Assembly (NCBI RefSeq): GCF_014838825.1
Contig: NZ_JACYMO010000004.1
Coordinates: forward strand, 186,001 to 250,000
Source: Erwinia persicina
GTDB lineage: Bacteria > Pseudomonadota > Gammaproteobacteria > Enterobacterales > Enterobacteriaceae
Direction: 5' to 3'
Length of the DNA stretch: 64,000 nucleotides
The position numbers and the translations under genes are program-made. The notes under the pieces are model-generated. The model searched no databases. It saw only the letters and a program-made list of their open reading frames with translations, and was not told the origin of the DNA. Shown piece by piece: positions 27,752-36,834 of this stretch; within the stretch, counting starts at the first letter, position 1; the number at the start of each line of letters is the position of its first letter.

Positions 27752-30700
27752 CACTGTTCTGGTTGCCAACCGTGGCGAAATTGCCTGCCGCGCCATCCGT
27801 ACCCTGAAGCGCCTCGGCATCACCAGCGTCGCGGTGTACTCCGATGCCGACAAAAACGCACAGCACGTCAAAGATGCCGATATTGCCCTTGCCCTCGGTG
27901 GTGCTAAGGCCAGCGACAGCTATCTGGTCATCGACAAAATTCTTGCCGCCGCCCGCGAGAGCGGGGCTGAAGCCATCTGGCCCGGCTACGGCTTCCTCTC
28001 TGAAAGCCTGCCGTTTGCCGCCGCCTGCGAAGCCGCAGGCATTGTCTTTATCGGCCCGACTGCACAGCAGATCGGCGAGTTTGGCCTGAAGCACCGGGCA
28101 CGCGAGCTGGCGGCCGCGGCGGGCGTCCCCATGACGCCGGGCACGCCACTGCTGGACTCACTTGCAGAGGCGATTGCCGCCGCGACGCGTATTGGCTATC
28201 CGGTGATGCTGAAAAGTACGGCGGGGGGCGGCGGCATCGGCCTGACGCGCTGCGCCAGTGAAGCCGCGCTGGTCAGCGCCTGGGAGAGCGTGCGCCGCCT
28301 GGGCGAACAGTTTTTCAGCGATGCCGGCGTGTTCCTTGAGCGCTGCATCGATCAGGCCCGTCACGTCGAGGTACAGATTTTTGGCGACGGCCAGGGCAAG
28401 GTCGTGGCCCTCGGTGAGCGCGACTGTTCACTGCAGCGCCGCAATCAGAAGGTCGTGGAAGAGACTCCGGCCCCGAACCTGCCCGCTGCCACACGCGCCG
28501 CCCTGCTCGACTCCGCCGTCAAACTCGGCGAACTGGTGAACTACCGCAGCGCCGGAACGGTGGAATACATCTATGACGCCGTGCGCGATGAATTCTTCTT
28601 CCTTGAAGTGAACACCCGCCTGCAGGTGGAGCACCCGGTGACCGAGTGCGTTACCGGCCTGGACCTGGTGGAGTGCATGCTGCAGGTCGCCGCCGGGGAG
28701 TCGCCAGACTGGGATAAGATGGCGCAGGCTCCGCAGGGTGCAGCCATTGAGGTACGTATCTACGCGGAAGATCCGCTGAAAAACTTCCAGCCCAGCCCCG
28801 GTATCCTGACCGAAGTCTGCTTCCCGGAGGGCGTTCGCCTCGACAGCTGGGTCAGTACCGGCACGGAGGTTTCTGCCTTCTACGACCCGATGATCGCCAA
28901 ACTGATCGTCCACGCGGACAACCGCGCGGCGGCGCTGGAAAAAATGCAGGCGGCGCTGAATGAAACCCGTCTGCACGGCATCGCCACCAACCTCGACTAT
29001 CTGCGCCAGGTGGTCGCCACCGAGGCTTTCCGCAGCGGCAACGTCTGGACGCGCCTGCTCGACGGCTTTACACCGAAAGCCGCAGTGATTGAAGTGCTCC
29101 AGCCCGGCACCTGGAGCAGCATTCAGGACTACCCGGGCCGTCCTGGCTACTGGGATATCGGCGTGCCCCCCTCCGGGCCGATGGATGACTACGCCTTCCG
29201 CCTCGCCAACCGCATCGTCGGCAACGCTGAAGAAGCCGCCGGGCTGGAGTTTACCCTGCAGGGTCCCACGCTGCGGTTTCACAGCGACGCGCTGATCGCC
29301 CTGACCGGGGCGGCCTGTCCGGCGTCACTGGATGGGGAAGAGGTGGCGTACTGGCAGCCGGTGGCGGTCAAAGCCGGACAGACGCTGACCCTGGGCCGGG
29401 CGCAGCAGGGCTGCCGGACCTGCCTGGCCGTGCGTAACGGCTTTGACGTGCCGGAATACCTCGGCAGTCGCTCCACGTTTGCCCTCGGTCAGTTTGGCGG
29501 TCACGCCGGGCGGACCCTGCGGGTGGCCGATATGCTGGCCATCTCTCAGCCGCATCTGGCCGCCTGTACTACCCCTGCGCCGGTCAGCGAACCGGCGGCC
29601 CTGCCCGTCGCCGATCGCCCGGTGTACGGGGATGAATGGCGCATCGGCGTACTGTATGGCCCGCACGGCGCACCGGACTTCTTCACTGCGCAGTCGATTG
29701 ACGAATTCTTTGCCGCCGAATGGCAGGTACATTACAACTCCAACCGCCTCGGCGTGCGGCTGGTCGGGCCGAAGCCGGGCTGGGCGCGTGCCAACGGCGG
29801 CGAAGCCGGGCTGCATCCCTCTAACGTCCACGACTGCGAATACGCCATCGGGGCGGTTAACTTTACCGGAGACTTTCCGGTGATCCTCACCCGGGACGGG
29901 CCCAGCCTGGGCGGTTTTGTCTGCCCGGTGACCATTGCGAAAGCAGAGCTGTGGAAAGTCGGCCAGGTCAAACCGGGCGATCGCATCCGTTTCCACCCCA
30001 TCAGCGTCGAAGAAGCCCACGCGCTGGCGCTGGCGCAGGATCGCAGTATTCACGAACTGTGCGCCCTGCGTACCGCCCCCTTTGCAGCGCCATCACTGGC
30101 GGATACCGTCCACGGTTCAGCAACGGTACTGGCGGCGATCAAGGCCACGGATACCACGCCCACGGCGATTTATCGTCAGGCGGGTGACAACTATATTCTG
30201 CTGGAGTACGGCGATAACGTGCTGGATCTCGCCCTGCGCCTGCGCGTGCATCTGCTGATGACCGCCCTTACCGGCGTCGGCCAGCCCGGTATTGAAGAGC
30301 TCTCTCCCGGCGTACGTTCCCTGCAAATCCGTTATGACAGTCAGATCCTCAGCCAGAAGCAGCTGATGAGCCTGTTGCTGACACTGGAAAAGAATCTGGG
30401 TGACGTGACGCAGATGAAAGTGCCCTCGCGCATTGTCCACCTGCCGATGGCCTTTGAGGACAGCGCGACCCTGGGGGCCGTCGCGCGCTATGCCGAAACC
30501 GTGCGGGCCAGCGCGCCCTGGCTGCCGAATAACGTCGACTTTATTCAGCGTATTAATGGTCTTGCCAGCCGCGAAGAGGTCAGTCGCACACTCTTTGACG
30601 CCAGCTACCTGATCCTCGGCCTGGGCGATGTCTATCTGGGTGCGCCCTGTGCCGTGCCGATCGATCCGCGTCACCGCCTGCTCAGTTCAAAATACAACCC

Positions 30701-31361
30701 GGCGCGTACCCACACCGCCGAAGGCACCGTCGGCATTGGCGGCATGTATATGTGCATCTACGGCATGGACTCCCCCGGCGGCTATCAGCTGGTGGGCCGC
30801 ACGCTGCCGATCTGGAACAAATTCCTGAAGAATGACCAGTTCGCTGCCGGCGAACCCTGGCTGCTGCGCTTCTTCGATCAGGTGCGTTTCTACCCGGTCA
30901 GCGAGGCCGAACTCGACGTCCTGCGCGATGACTTCCGCGAGGGACGCGCCCGGGTGCGTATCGAACAGTCGGTCTTTGATTTTGCTGAACATACCCGGTT
31001 CCTCGCCGACCATGCTGACGCCATCAGCGCCTTCCGCCAGAAGCAGGCCCGCGCCTTCGAGGCTGAAGTCGCCCTGTGGGCGCAGGAAGAGGACGGTGCG
31101 CCGCTGACCAGCGATGAGACGCTGCTGCCGCCGGAAGAGGATGAGAGTGCGTTTCAGGTCAGCGCCGATCTGAACGGCAACATCTGGAAAGTGCTGGTAC
31201 AGCCGGGCGATGAGGTGGCCGCCGGTCAGCCGCTGATTATCGTCGAGGCGATGAAAATGGAGCTGGCGGTCAATGCCCCCCGGGCCGGGCGCGTCAAGCG
31301 CATCGGCTGCCAGCCTGGCCGCCCGGTCAGCCCCGGCGATGCCCTGCTGTGGCTGGAATAA
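27744..31361 (+). CDS. uca: Biotin-dependent urea carboxylase
   Basis: 1205 aa. Biotin carboxylase domain 1 to about 445 (VLVANRGEIACRAIRT, ATP-grasp GGGGIGLTRC, EVNTRLQVEHPVTE). Carboxyltransferase halves follow: an AHS2/KipA-like part (about 450-760, VLQPGTWSSIQDYPGRPGYWDIG) and an AHS1/KipI-like part (about 830-1060). A biotinyl domain with EAMKM (Lys near 1169) ends the protein. It carboxylates urea to allophanate with ATP and bicarbonate. Some family members prefer guanidine, but the adjacent Urt urea transporter, and the absence of UAAP1/2 genes and a guanidine riboswitch, argue for urea. Translationally coupled to atzF by an 8-bp overlap. Confidence 0.93.
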   Translation: MFNTVLVANRGEIACRAIRTLKRLGITSVAVYSDADKNAQHVKDADIALALGGAKASDSYLVIDKILAAARESGAEAIWPGYGFLSESLPFAAACEAAGIVFIGPTAQQIGEFGLKHRARELAAAAGVPMTPGTPLLDSLAEAIAAATRIGYPVMLKSTAGGGGIGLTRCASEAALVSAWESVRRLGEQFFSDAGVFLERCIDQARHVEVQIFGDGQGKVVALGERDCSLQRRNQKVVEETPAPNLPAATRAALLDSAVKLGELVNYRSAGTVEYIYDAVRDEFFFLEVNTRLQVEHPVTECVTGLDLVECMLQVAAGESPDWDKMAQAPQGAAIEVRIYAEDPLKNFQPSPGILTEVCFPEGVRLDSWVSTGTEVSAFYDPMIAKLIVHADNRAAALEKMQAALNETRLHGIATNLDYLRQVVATEAFRSGNVWTRLLDGFTPKAAVIEVLQPGTWSSIQDYPGRPGYWDIGVPPSGPMDDYAFRLANRIVGNAEEAAGLEFTLQGPTLRFHSDALIALTGAACPASLDGEEVAYWQPVAVKAGQTLTLGRAQQGCRTCLAVRNGFDVPEYLGSRSTFALGQFGGHAGRTLRVADMLAISQPHLAACTTPAPVSEPAALPVADRPVYGDEWRIGVLYGPHGAPDFFTAQSIDEFFAAEWQVHYNSNRLGVRLVGPKPGWARANGGEAGLHPSNVHDCEYAIGAVNFTGDFPVILTRDGPSLGGFVCPVTIAKAELWKVGQVKPGDRIRFHPISVEEAHALALAQDRSIHELCALRTAPFAAPSLADTVHGSATVLAAIKATDTTPTAIYRQAGDNYILLEYGDNVLDLALRLRVHLLMTALTGVGQPGIEELSPGVRSLQIRYDSQILSQKQLMSLLLTLEKNLGDVTQMKVPSRIVHLPMAFEDSATLGAVARYAETVRASAPWLPNNVDFIQRINGLASREEVSRTLFDASYLILGLGDVYLGAPCAVPIDPRHRLLSSKYNPARTHTAEGTVGIGGMYMCIYGMDSPGGYQLVGRTLPIWNKFLKNDQFAAGEPWLLRFFDQVRFYPVSEAELDVLRDDFREGRARVRIEQSVFDFAEHTRFLADHADAISAFRQKQARAFEAEVALWAQEEDGAPLTSDETLLPPEEDESAFQVSADLNGNIWKVLVQPGDEVAAGQPLIIVEAMKMELAVNAPRAGRVKRIGCQPGRPVSPGDALLWLE

Positions 31362-31363
31362 AA

Positions 31364-32083
31364 ATGGACGACAAACGCAGCCCGGCCCGGCCGGAAGCGC
31401 TGGCCGATCGTGTCTATCAGCAGCTGAAAAATGACATCTTCGATTTTCGCCTGATGCCGGGGGATGCCTTCAGTGAAAACGAAGTGGCCGACCGCTTCGC
31501 GGTCAGCCGCACTCCGGTTCGTCAGGCCCTGTTCCGCCTGGAGCGCGAAGGCTACGTCGAGGTGTGGCACCGCCGGGGCTGGCAGGTGCGGCAGTTTGAC
31601 TTCGCCTACTTTGAGGAGCTGTACGACCTGCGCATCGTACTGGAGTGCGAGGCGGTGAAACGCCTGTGCCTGCTACCGGCAGGTGAGGCGGAACGTCTGC
31701 TGGCGCGGCCGATCGGTGTCTGGATCACGGAGCCCCCCCTGGCGGATGGCATCACGGTGTCACTGCACGATGAAGCCTTTCATATCGCCCTGGTGGCGGC
31801 GGCGGGCAACAGCGAAATGACGCGCATTCACGGCGAGCTGACGGAAAAAATCCGCATTATTCGCCGCCTTGATTTCACCCGGGAAGATCGTATCAGCGCC
31901 ACCTATAACGAACACGCGAGCATCCTGCGCGCGATATTGCACCAGCACAGCGAGGAGGCCCGGCGCATTCTGACCGACCATATTGCCGTCAGCCGCGCCG
32001 AAGTCAGAAAAATCACCGTCCATATGCTCCAGCAGGCCAGGCACCATATCGTTTCATCCAACTCAATGTTAGGGGATTACTGA
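31364..32083 (+). CDS. GntR-family repressor of the urea locus (FCD type)
   Basis: 239 aa from the ATG at 31364, two bases after the uca stop and preceded by GGA; an earlier in-frame start at 31349 would overlap uca. N-terminal winged helix (ALADRVYQQLKND, FSENEVADRFAVSRTPVRQALFRLEREGYVEV, residues 15-75). C-terminal FCD helical domain (about 85-225, with DEAFHIALVAAAGN and NEHASILRAI metal-site segments). It lies inside the operon between the enzymes and the transporter, its stop overlapping urtA by one base, so it is probably autoregulated through the operator at 25915-25948. The effector is unknown; urea, allophanate or a metal-bound acid are possibilities. Confidence 0.85.
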   Translation: MDDKRSPARPEALADRVYQQLKNDIFDFRLMPGDAFSENEVADRFAVSRTPVRQALFRLEREGYVEVWHRRGWQVRQFDFAYFEELYDLRIVLECEAVKRLCLLPAGEAERLLARPIGVWITEPPLADGITVSLHDEAFHIALVAAAGNSEMTRIHGELTEKIRIIRRLDFTREDRISATYNEHASILRAILHQHSEEARRILTDHIAVSRAEVRKITVHMLQQARHHIVSSNSMLGDY

Positions 32084-33351
32084 TGAAGAGACGTTCGTTG
32101 ATCAAAGCATTTGCGCTGTCTGCCAGCGTAGTCGCCATGGGACTCTCCTGGAGCGTTCAGGCTGCCGACACCATCAAAGTGGGGATCATGCACTCCCTGT
32201 CCGGCACCATGGCGATTTCCGAAACGCCGCTGAAAGACGTGGCGCTGATGACGATCGAAGAGATCAACGCGAAAGGCGGGGTACTGGGGAAAAAACTGGA
32301 GCCAGTGGTGGTCGACCCGGCCTCTAACTGGCCACTGTTTGCGGAAAAAGCCCGTCAGTTACTCACTCAGGATAAAGCCGCCGTCGTCTTTGGCTGCTGG
32401 ACGTCGGTATCACGTAAATCGGTGCTGCCGGTATTCGAGGAGCTGAATGGACTGCTGTTCTACCCGGTGCAGTATGAAGGCGAAGAGATGTCACCGAATG
32501 TGTTTTATACCGGCGCTGCGCCAAATCAGCAGGCCATCCCGGCCGTGGAGTACCTGATGAGCGAAGACGGCGGCAGCGCGAAACGCTTCTTCCTGCTGGG
32601 TACCGACTACGTTTATCCGCGTACCACCAACAAGATCCTGCGCGCCTTCCTGCACGCCAAAGGCGTGAAGGACAGCGATATCGAAGAGGTCTACACGCCG
32701 TTTGGCTACAGCGACTACCAGACTATCGTTTCCAACATTAAGAAGTTCTCTGCCGGCGGAAAAACTGCCGTGGTTTCCACCATCAACGGCGACTCCAACG
32801 TGCCGTTCTACAAAGAGCTGGCCAACCAGGGCATTAAAGCCACGGATGTGCCGGTTGTCGCCTTCTCCGTCGGGGAAGAAGAGCTGCGCGGCATCGACAC
32901 CAAACCGCTGGTGGGGAACCTGGCCGCATGGAACTACTTCGAATCCGTCGATAACCCGACCAACGCGCGATTCGTTGCGGCTTACCGCGCTTATGCCAAA
33001 GCCCACAAGCTGCCGAATGCGGATACCGTGGTGACGAATGATCCCATGGAAGCCACTTACGTCGGCATTCATATGTGGGCACAGGCGGTAGAAAAAGCCG
33101 GAACAACCGATGTGGACAAAGTCCGTGCGGCCATGGCCGGACAGACCTTTGCCGCGCCGGATGGCTTTACCCTGACCATGGATCAGACCAATCACCATCT
33201 GCACAAACCGGTGATGATTGGTGAGATTGAAGATAACGGTCAGTTCAACGTCGTCTGGCAGACTGACAAGCCGGTGCGCGCCCAGCCGTGGAGCCCCTAT
33301 ATCGCCGGTAACGACAAGAAGCCCGACCACCCGGTGAAAGCCAGCCACTGA
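32083..33351 (+). CDS. urtA: Urea ABC transporter substrate-binding protein UrtA
   Basis: 422 aa. Signal peptide MKRRSLIKAFALSASVVAMG to VQA-AD with a Tat-like RRS start but no full twin-arginine motif. The mature protein is a type I (Leu/Ile/Val-like) periplasmic binding protein: IKVGIMHSLSGTMAISE, VFGCWTSVSRKSVLPVFE, LLFYPVQYEGEE. These segments are typical of UrtA rather than AmiC or LivJ. It captures urea for UrtBCDE. ATG overlaps the GntR stop codon (TGATG). A stable hairpin follows before urtB, probably raising UrtA level relative to the membrane parts. Confidence 0.93.
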   Translation: MKRRSLIKAFALSASVVAMGLSWSVQAADTIKVGIMHSLSGTMAISETPLKDVALMTIEEINAKGGVLGKKLEPVVVDPASNWPLFAEKARQLLTQDKAAVVFGCWTSVSRKSVLPVFEELNGLLFYPVQYEGEEMSPNVFYTGAAPNQQAIPAVEYLMSEDGGSAKRFFLLGTDYVYPRTTNKILRAFLHAKGVKDSDIEEVYTPFGYSDYQTIVSNIKKFSAGGKTAVVSTINGDSNVPFYKELANQGIKATDVPVVAFSVGEEELRGIDTKPLVGNLAAWNYFESVDNPTNARFVAAYRAYAKAHKLPNADTVVTNDPMEATYVGIHMWAQAVEKAGTTDVDKVRAAMAGQTFAAPDGFTLTMDQTNHHLHKPVMIGEIEDNGQFNVVWQTDKPVRAQPWSPYIAGNDKKPDHPVKASH

Positions 33352-33360
33352 TCCCGTCAC

Positions 33361-33385
33361 GGGGCGGGCCACTGACTCCCGCCCC
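33361..33385 (+). other. Intercistronic hairpin urtA-urtB
   Basis: GGGGCGGG (33361-33368) pairs perfectly with CCCGCCCC (33378-33385), 9-nt loop, no T tract. Likely a stabiliser or partial attenuator that leaves more binding protein than permease. Confidence 0.6.
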
Positions 33386-33407
33386 TCCTCAGCACGCAAG
33401 AGAGCGA

Positions 33408-34973
33408 ATGATGATGATGCGATTCCTGCTGTTACTGCTGTTCTGCCTGCCGCTGATGGCCCAGGCCGGGCCGGCCGTCGACTTCGCTGCTGCCAGCCGC
33501 AGCGATCAACTCCGCCTCTTACAGCAGTGGGCCGCCGCACCGGATGCCGCGCGCCTGCCCCTGCTACAGGCTCTGCACAGCGAAAATGTGGTGCTGGATG
33601 AGAAGAAACAGCCCTATACCCGTGTTAACGATCGTCTGATCGCCTTGGAGGGCAGCGCAGCCCCCACCGGGAAGACCAAAAAGTTGTTTATGAATAACCG
33701 CCTGCGCGTGATGATCGCCTCCGCGCTGGCCGCTCATCAGCTGGTCAGTCCGGTCACGGCTGTCCGGCTGCAGGCCGCACGCGCATTACAGAATGAAGCC
33801 ACGGGCGATCAACTCCCGCTGCTGAAACAGCGCCTGGCGACCGAAGAGGACGCCACCGTTCATGAGGTGCTGGCTCAGGCGGTTGCCGGACTGCAGCTGG
33901 CCGATGCCAACCCGCTGGTACGACTGGAAGCGGTCAAACGGCTGGGTGAAACCAGCGATCCACAGACACAGGCCCGTCTGGAGCAGCTGCTGCAGCCGCA
34001 GAATGAGACCGATGCCCGCGTCCGCAGCGCCGCCGCCGACAGCCTGAAGCAGATCCGCTATCGTCTGCTGCCCGGCGATCTGCTGGGCCAGGCCTTTACC
34101 GGACTGTCGCTGGGATCGGTGCTGCTGCTGGCCGCGCTCGGTCTGGCGATCACCTACGGCCTGCTGGGGGTGATCAATATGGCCCACGGTGAAATGCTGA
34201 TGATTGGCGCTTACGCCACCTGGATGGTACAGAACCTGTTCCAGCGTTTCGCCCCGGAATGGCTGGCATTTTACCCGCTGCTGGCGCTGCCGGTGGCGTT
34301 CTTTATAACCGCGGCCATCGGCATGGCGCTGGAACGCACCATCATTCGCCACCTGTACGGCCGGCCGCTGGAAACTCTGCTGGCCACCTGGGGCATCAGC
34401 CTGATGCTGATCCAGCTGGTGCGCATTCTGTTTGGTGCGCAGAACCTGGAGGTGGCCAACCCACCCTGGCTGTCCGGCGGACTGCAGGTGCTGCCTAATC
34501 TGGTGTTGCCGTACAACCGACTGGCGGTGATCCTGTTTGTTACCGGGGTGCTGGCGCTGACCTGGCTGCTGCTGAACAAAACCCGCCTCGGGATGAACGT
34601 ACGGGCAGTGACGCAAAACCGCGCCATGGCTGACTGCTGCGGCGTACCGACCGGGCGCGTGGACATGCTGGCATTTGGCCTCGGCTCCGGCATCGCCGGA
34701 CTGGGCGGTGTCGCACTGTCGCAGTTAGGCAACGTCGGCCCGGAGCTCGGCCAGGGCTATATCATCGACTCTTTCCTGGTGGTGGTGACCGGGGGCGTCG
34801 GCCAGCTGGCCGGCACCGTGGTGGCCGCGCTCGGGCTGGGCATTCTTAACAAAGTGCTGGAGCCACAGATCGGCGCAGTGCTCGGTAAGATCCTGATCCT
34901 GGTGCTGATCGTGCTGTTTATTCAGAAACGGCCACAGGGCCTGTTTGCCGTTAAAGGAAGGGTGACTGACTGA
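33408..34973 (+). CDS. urtB: Urea ABC transporter permease UrtB
   Basis: 521 aa. A signal-like segment (MMMMRFLLLLLFCLPLMAQA) is followed by a soluble stretch of about 200 residues with HEAT-like Ala/Leu/Arg/Gln repeats, then a LivH-type permease with about eight membrane helices from residue 225 (GLLGVINMAHGEMLMIGAYATW). The long periplasmic N-terminal region is a known feature of UrtB and separates it from LivH. Four ATG-like Met codons stand at the start; the first is used here. Stop and urtC start overlap (TGATG). Confidence 0.92.
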   Translation: MMMMRFLLLLLFCLPLMAQAGPAVDFAAASRSDQLRLLQQWAAAPDAARLPLLQALHSENVVLDEKKQPYTRVNDRLIALEGSAAPTGKTKKLFMNNRLRVMIASALAAHQLVSPVTAVRLQAARALQNEATGDQLPLLKQRLATEEDATVHEVLAQAVAGLQLADANPLVRLEAVKRLGETSDPQTQARLEQLLQPQNETDARVRSAAADSLKQIRYRLLPGDLLGQAFTGLSLGSVLLLAALGLAITYGLLGVINMAHGEMLMIGAYATWMVQNLFQRFAPEWLAFYPLLALPVAFFITAAIGMALERTIIRHLYGRPLETLLATWGISLMLIQLVRILFGAQNLEVANPPWLSGGLQVLPNLVLPYNRLAVILFVTGVLALTWLLLNKTRLGMNVRAVTQNRAMADCCGVPTGRVDMLAFGLGSGIAGLGGVALSQLGNVGPELGQGYIIDSFLVVVTGGVGQLAGTVVAALGLGILNKVLEPQIGAVLGKILILVLIVLFIQKRPQGLFAVKGRVTD

Positions 34974-36049
34974 TGACGCAACCCATGACGCTGACCCTGG
35001 TACAAAAATCCCCGCGGCTGGTGACCGCTGCGGGTACAGTGCTGCTGCTCGCGCTGCTGCTGCTGCCGTTTTTCGCACTGCTTCCTGCGGATCATCCGCT
35101 GGCCATCTCAACCTATACGCTGACGCTGGTGGGTAAAATTCTCTGTTATGCCATTGTCGCAGTCGCACTGGACCTGGTGTGGGGCTACGCCGGGATGCTG
35201 TCGCTCGGCCACGGGCTGTTCTTCGCCCTCGGCGGTTACGCGATGGGCATGTACCTGATGCGCCAGGCGGCAGGAGACAGTCTGCCAGCGTTTATGTCCT
35301 TTCTGTCCTGGACAGAGATGCCGTGGTTCTGGGCAGGAACACAGCACTTTGCCTGGGCACTGTGCCTGATTGTGCTGGTCCCCGGCCTGCTGGCGCTGGT
35401 GTTTGGCTGGTTCGCCTTCCGATCGAAAATCAAAGGGGTCTATTTTTCCATTATGACCCAGGCGCTGACCTATGCCGGGATGCTGCTGTTCTTCCGTAAT
35501 GAGACCGGCTTTGGCGGTAACAATGGCTTTACCGGGTTTACCACCCTGCTGGGCTTTCCGGTGACGGCAACCGGCACGCGTATCGGGCTGTTTGTCGCCA
35601 CCGTGCTGCTGCTGGCAGGCAGCCTGGCCGTGGGCCTGATGCTGGCGCGCAGCAAGTTTGGCCGCGTGCTGACGGCGGTGCGCGACGCGGAAAATCGCCT
35701 CTCCTTCTGTGGCTACGATCCGCGCGGCTTTAAGCTGTTTATCTGGACGCTTTCCGCCGTGCTGTGCGGGCTGGCCGGGGCGCTGTACGTCCCGCAGGTC
35801 GGGATTGTTAACCCCGGTGAGATGTCACCCACCAACTCCATTGAGGCCGCCATCTGGGTGGCGCTGGGCGGGCGCGGGACGCTGATCGGCCCGCTGCTGG
35901 GGGCTGGCATTGTTAACGGGGCCAAAAGCTGGTTTACCGTCGCCTTCCCGGAATACTGGCTGTTTTTCTTAGGGCTGATGTTTATCCTCGTCACACTGTT
36001 TCTGCCAAACGGGGTAATTGGCCTGCTGCGCAGGAGGAAAGATGACTGA
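34973..36049 (+). CDS. urtC: Urea ABC transporter permease UrtC
   Basis: 358 aa LivM-type permease with 8-10 hydrophobic segments. The motif LVWGYAGMLSLGHGLFFALGGYAMGMYLM (about 65-95) is typical of UrtC and LivM, and a later loop RDAENRLSFCGYDPRGFKLFIW faces the ATPases. It pairs with UrtB to form the inner-membrane channel. Its 3' end overlaps urtD by 8 bp, and the AGGAGG ribosome site for urtD lies within its last codons. Confidence 0.93.
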   Translation: MTQPMTLTLVQKSPRLVTAAGTVLLLALLLLPFFALLPADHPLAISTYTLTLVGKILCYAIVAVALDLVWGYAGMLSLGHGLFFALGGYAMGMYLMRQAAGDSLPAFMSFLSWTEMPWFWAGTQHFAWALCLIVLVPGLLALVFGWFAFRSKIKGVYFSIMTQALTYAGMLLFFRNETGFGGNNGFTGFTTLLGFPVTATGTRIGLFVATVLLLAGSLAVGLMLARSKFGRVLTAVRDAENRLSFCGYDPRGFKLFIWTLSAVLCGLAGALYVPQVGIVNPGEMSPTNSIEAAIWVALGGRGTLIGPLLGAGIVNGAKSWFTVAFPEYWLFFLGLMFILVTLFLPNGVIGLLRRRKDD

Positions 36050-36833
36050 GCACCTGTTTACCCAGCCCCACCGGGCCGATCGCCACCGCGAACAAACCGA
36101 CCCTGTGTTACAGCTGGAGAATATTACCGTGTCGTTCGACGGCTTTAAGGCCCTGAATGACCTCTCTTTGCAGATCGGCGTCGGCGAACTCCGCTGCATC
36201 ATCGGCCCCAATGGCGCGGGAAAAACTACGCTCATGGATGTGATCACCGGCAAAACCCGCCCGGACAGTGGCCGGGTGTTCTATGACCAGAGCACCGATC
36301 TCACCACGCTTTCCCCGGTGGACATTGCCCGAATCGGCATCGGACGTAAATTTCAGAAACCCACGGTGTTCGAGGCGCTGACGGTGTTTGAAAATCTGGA
36401 AATTGCCCTGAAAACCGATAAGTCGGTGTGGGCCTGCCTGCGGGCCAGGCTGAACAGTGAACAGGAAGACCGCATTACCGGAGTGCTGGCGCTGCTGCGT
36501 CTTGAAAGCCAGCGTCAGCGTCCCGCCGGGCTGCTGTCACACGGGCAGAAGCAGTTTCTGGAGATCGGCATGCTGCTGGTGCAGGATCCGCACCTGCTGC
36601 TGCTGGATGAGCCCGCCGCCGGCATGACTGACGCAGAAACCGACTATACCGCCGAACTGTTTCGCACGCTGGCCGGGAAGCATTCGCTGATGGTAGTGGA
36701 ACACGATATGGGCTTTGTCGAAACCATTGCTGACCACGTCACGGTACTCCATCAGGGCCAGGTACTGGCGGAAGGTTCGCTGCGCGAGGTACAGGCTAAC
36801 GAGCAGGTCATTGAAGTCTATCTGGGGCGATAA
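36042..36833 (+). CDS. urtD: Urea ABC transporter ATP-binding protein UrtD
   Basis: 263 aa from the ATG at 36042, chosen because AGGAGGAAAG precedes it. LivG-type ATPase: Walker A GPNGAGKTT, family insert IGRKFQKPTVFEALTVFENL, signature LLSHGQKQFLEIG, Walker B LLLLDEPAAGM. The signature SHGQK instead of SGGQ is usual for UrtD. It drives urea import with UrtE. The first 30 residues before LQLENITVSFDG are an unconserved tail. Confidence 0.93.
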   Translation: MTEHLFTQPHRADRHREQTDPVLQLENITVSFDGFKALNDLSLQIGVGELRCIIGPNGAGKTTLMDVITGKTRPDSGRVFYDQSTDLTTLSPVDIARIGIGRKFQKPTVFEALTVFENLEIALKTDKSVWACLRARLNSEQEDRITGVLALLRLESQRQRPAGLLSHGQKQFLEIGMLLVQDPHLLLLDEPAAGMTDAETDYTAELFRTLAGKHSLMVVEHDMGFVETIADHVTVLHQGQVLAEGSLREVQANEQVIEVYLGR

Positions 36834-36834
36834 T

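Noticed and set aside
32491-33540. 349-codon open frame opposite urtA and the start of urtB
   Set aside because: Low-complexity translation of antisense GC-rich DNA, spanning two clear genes and the hairpin between them.
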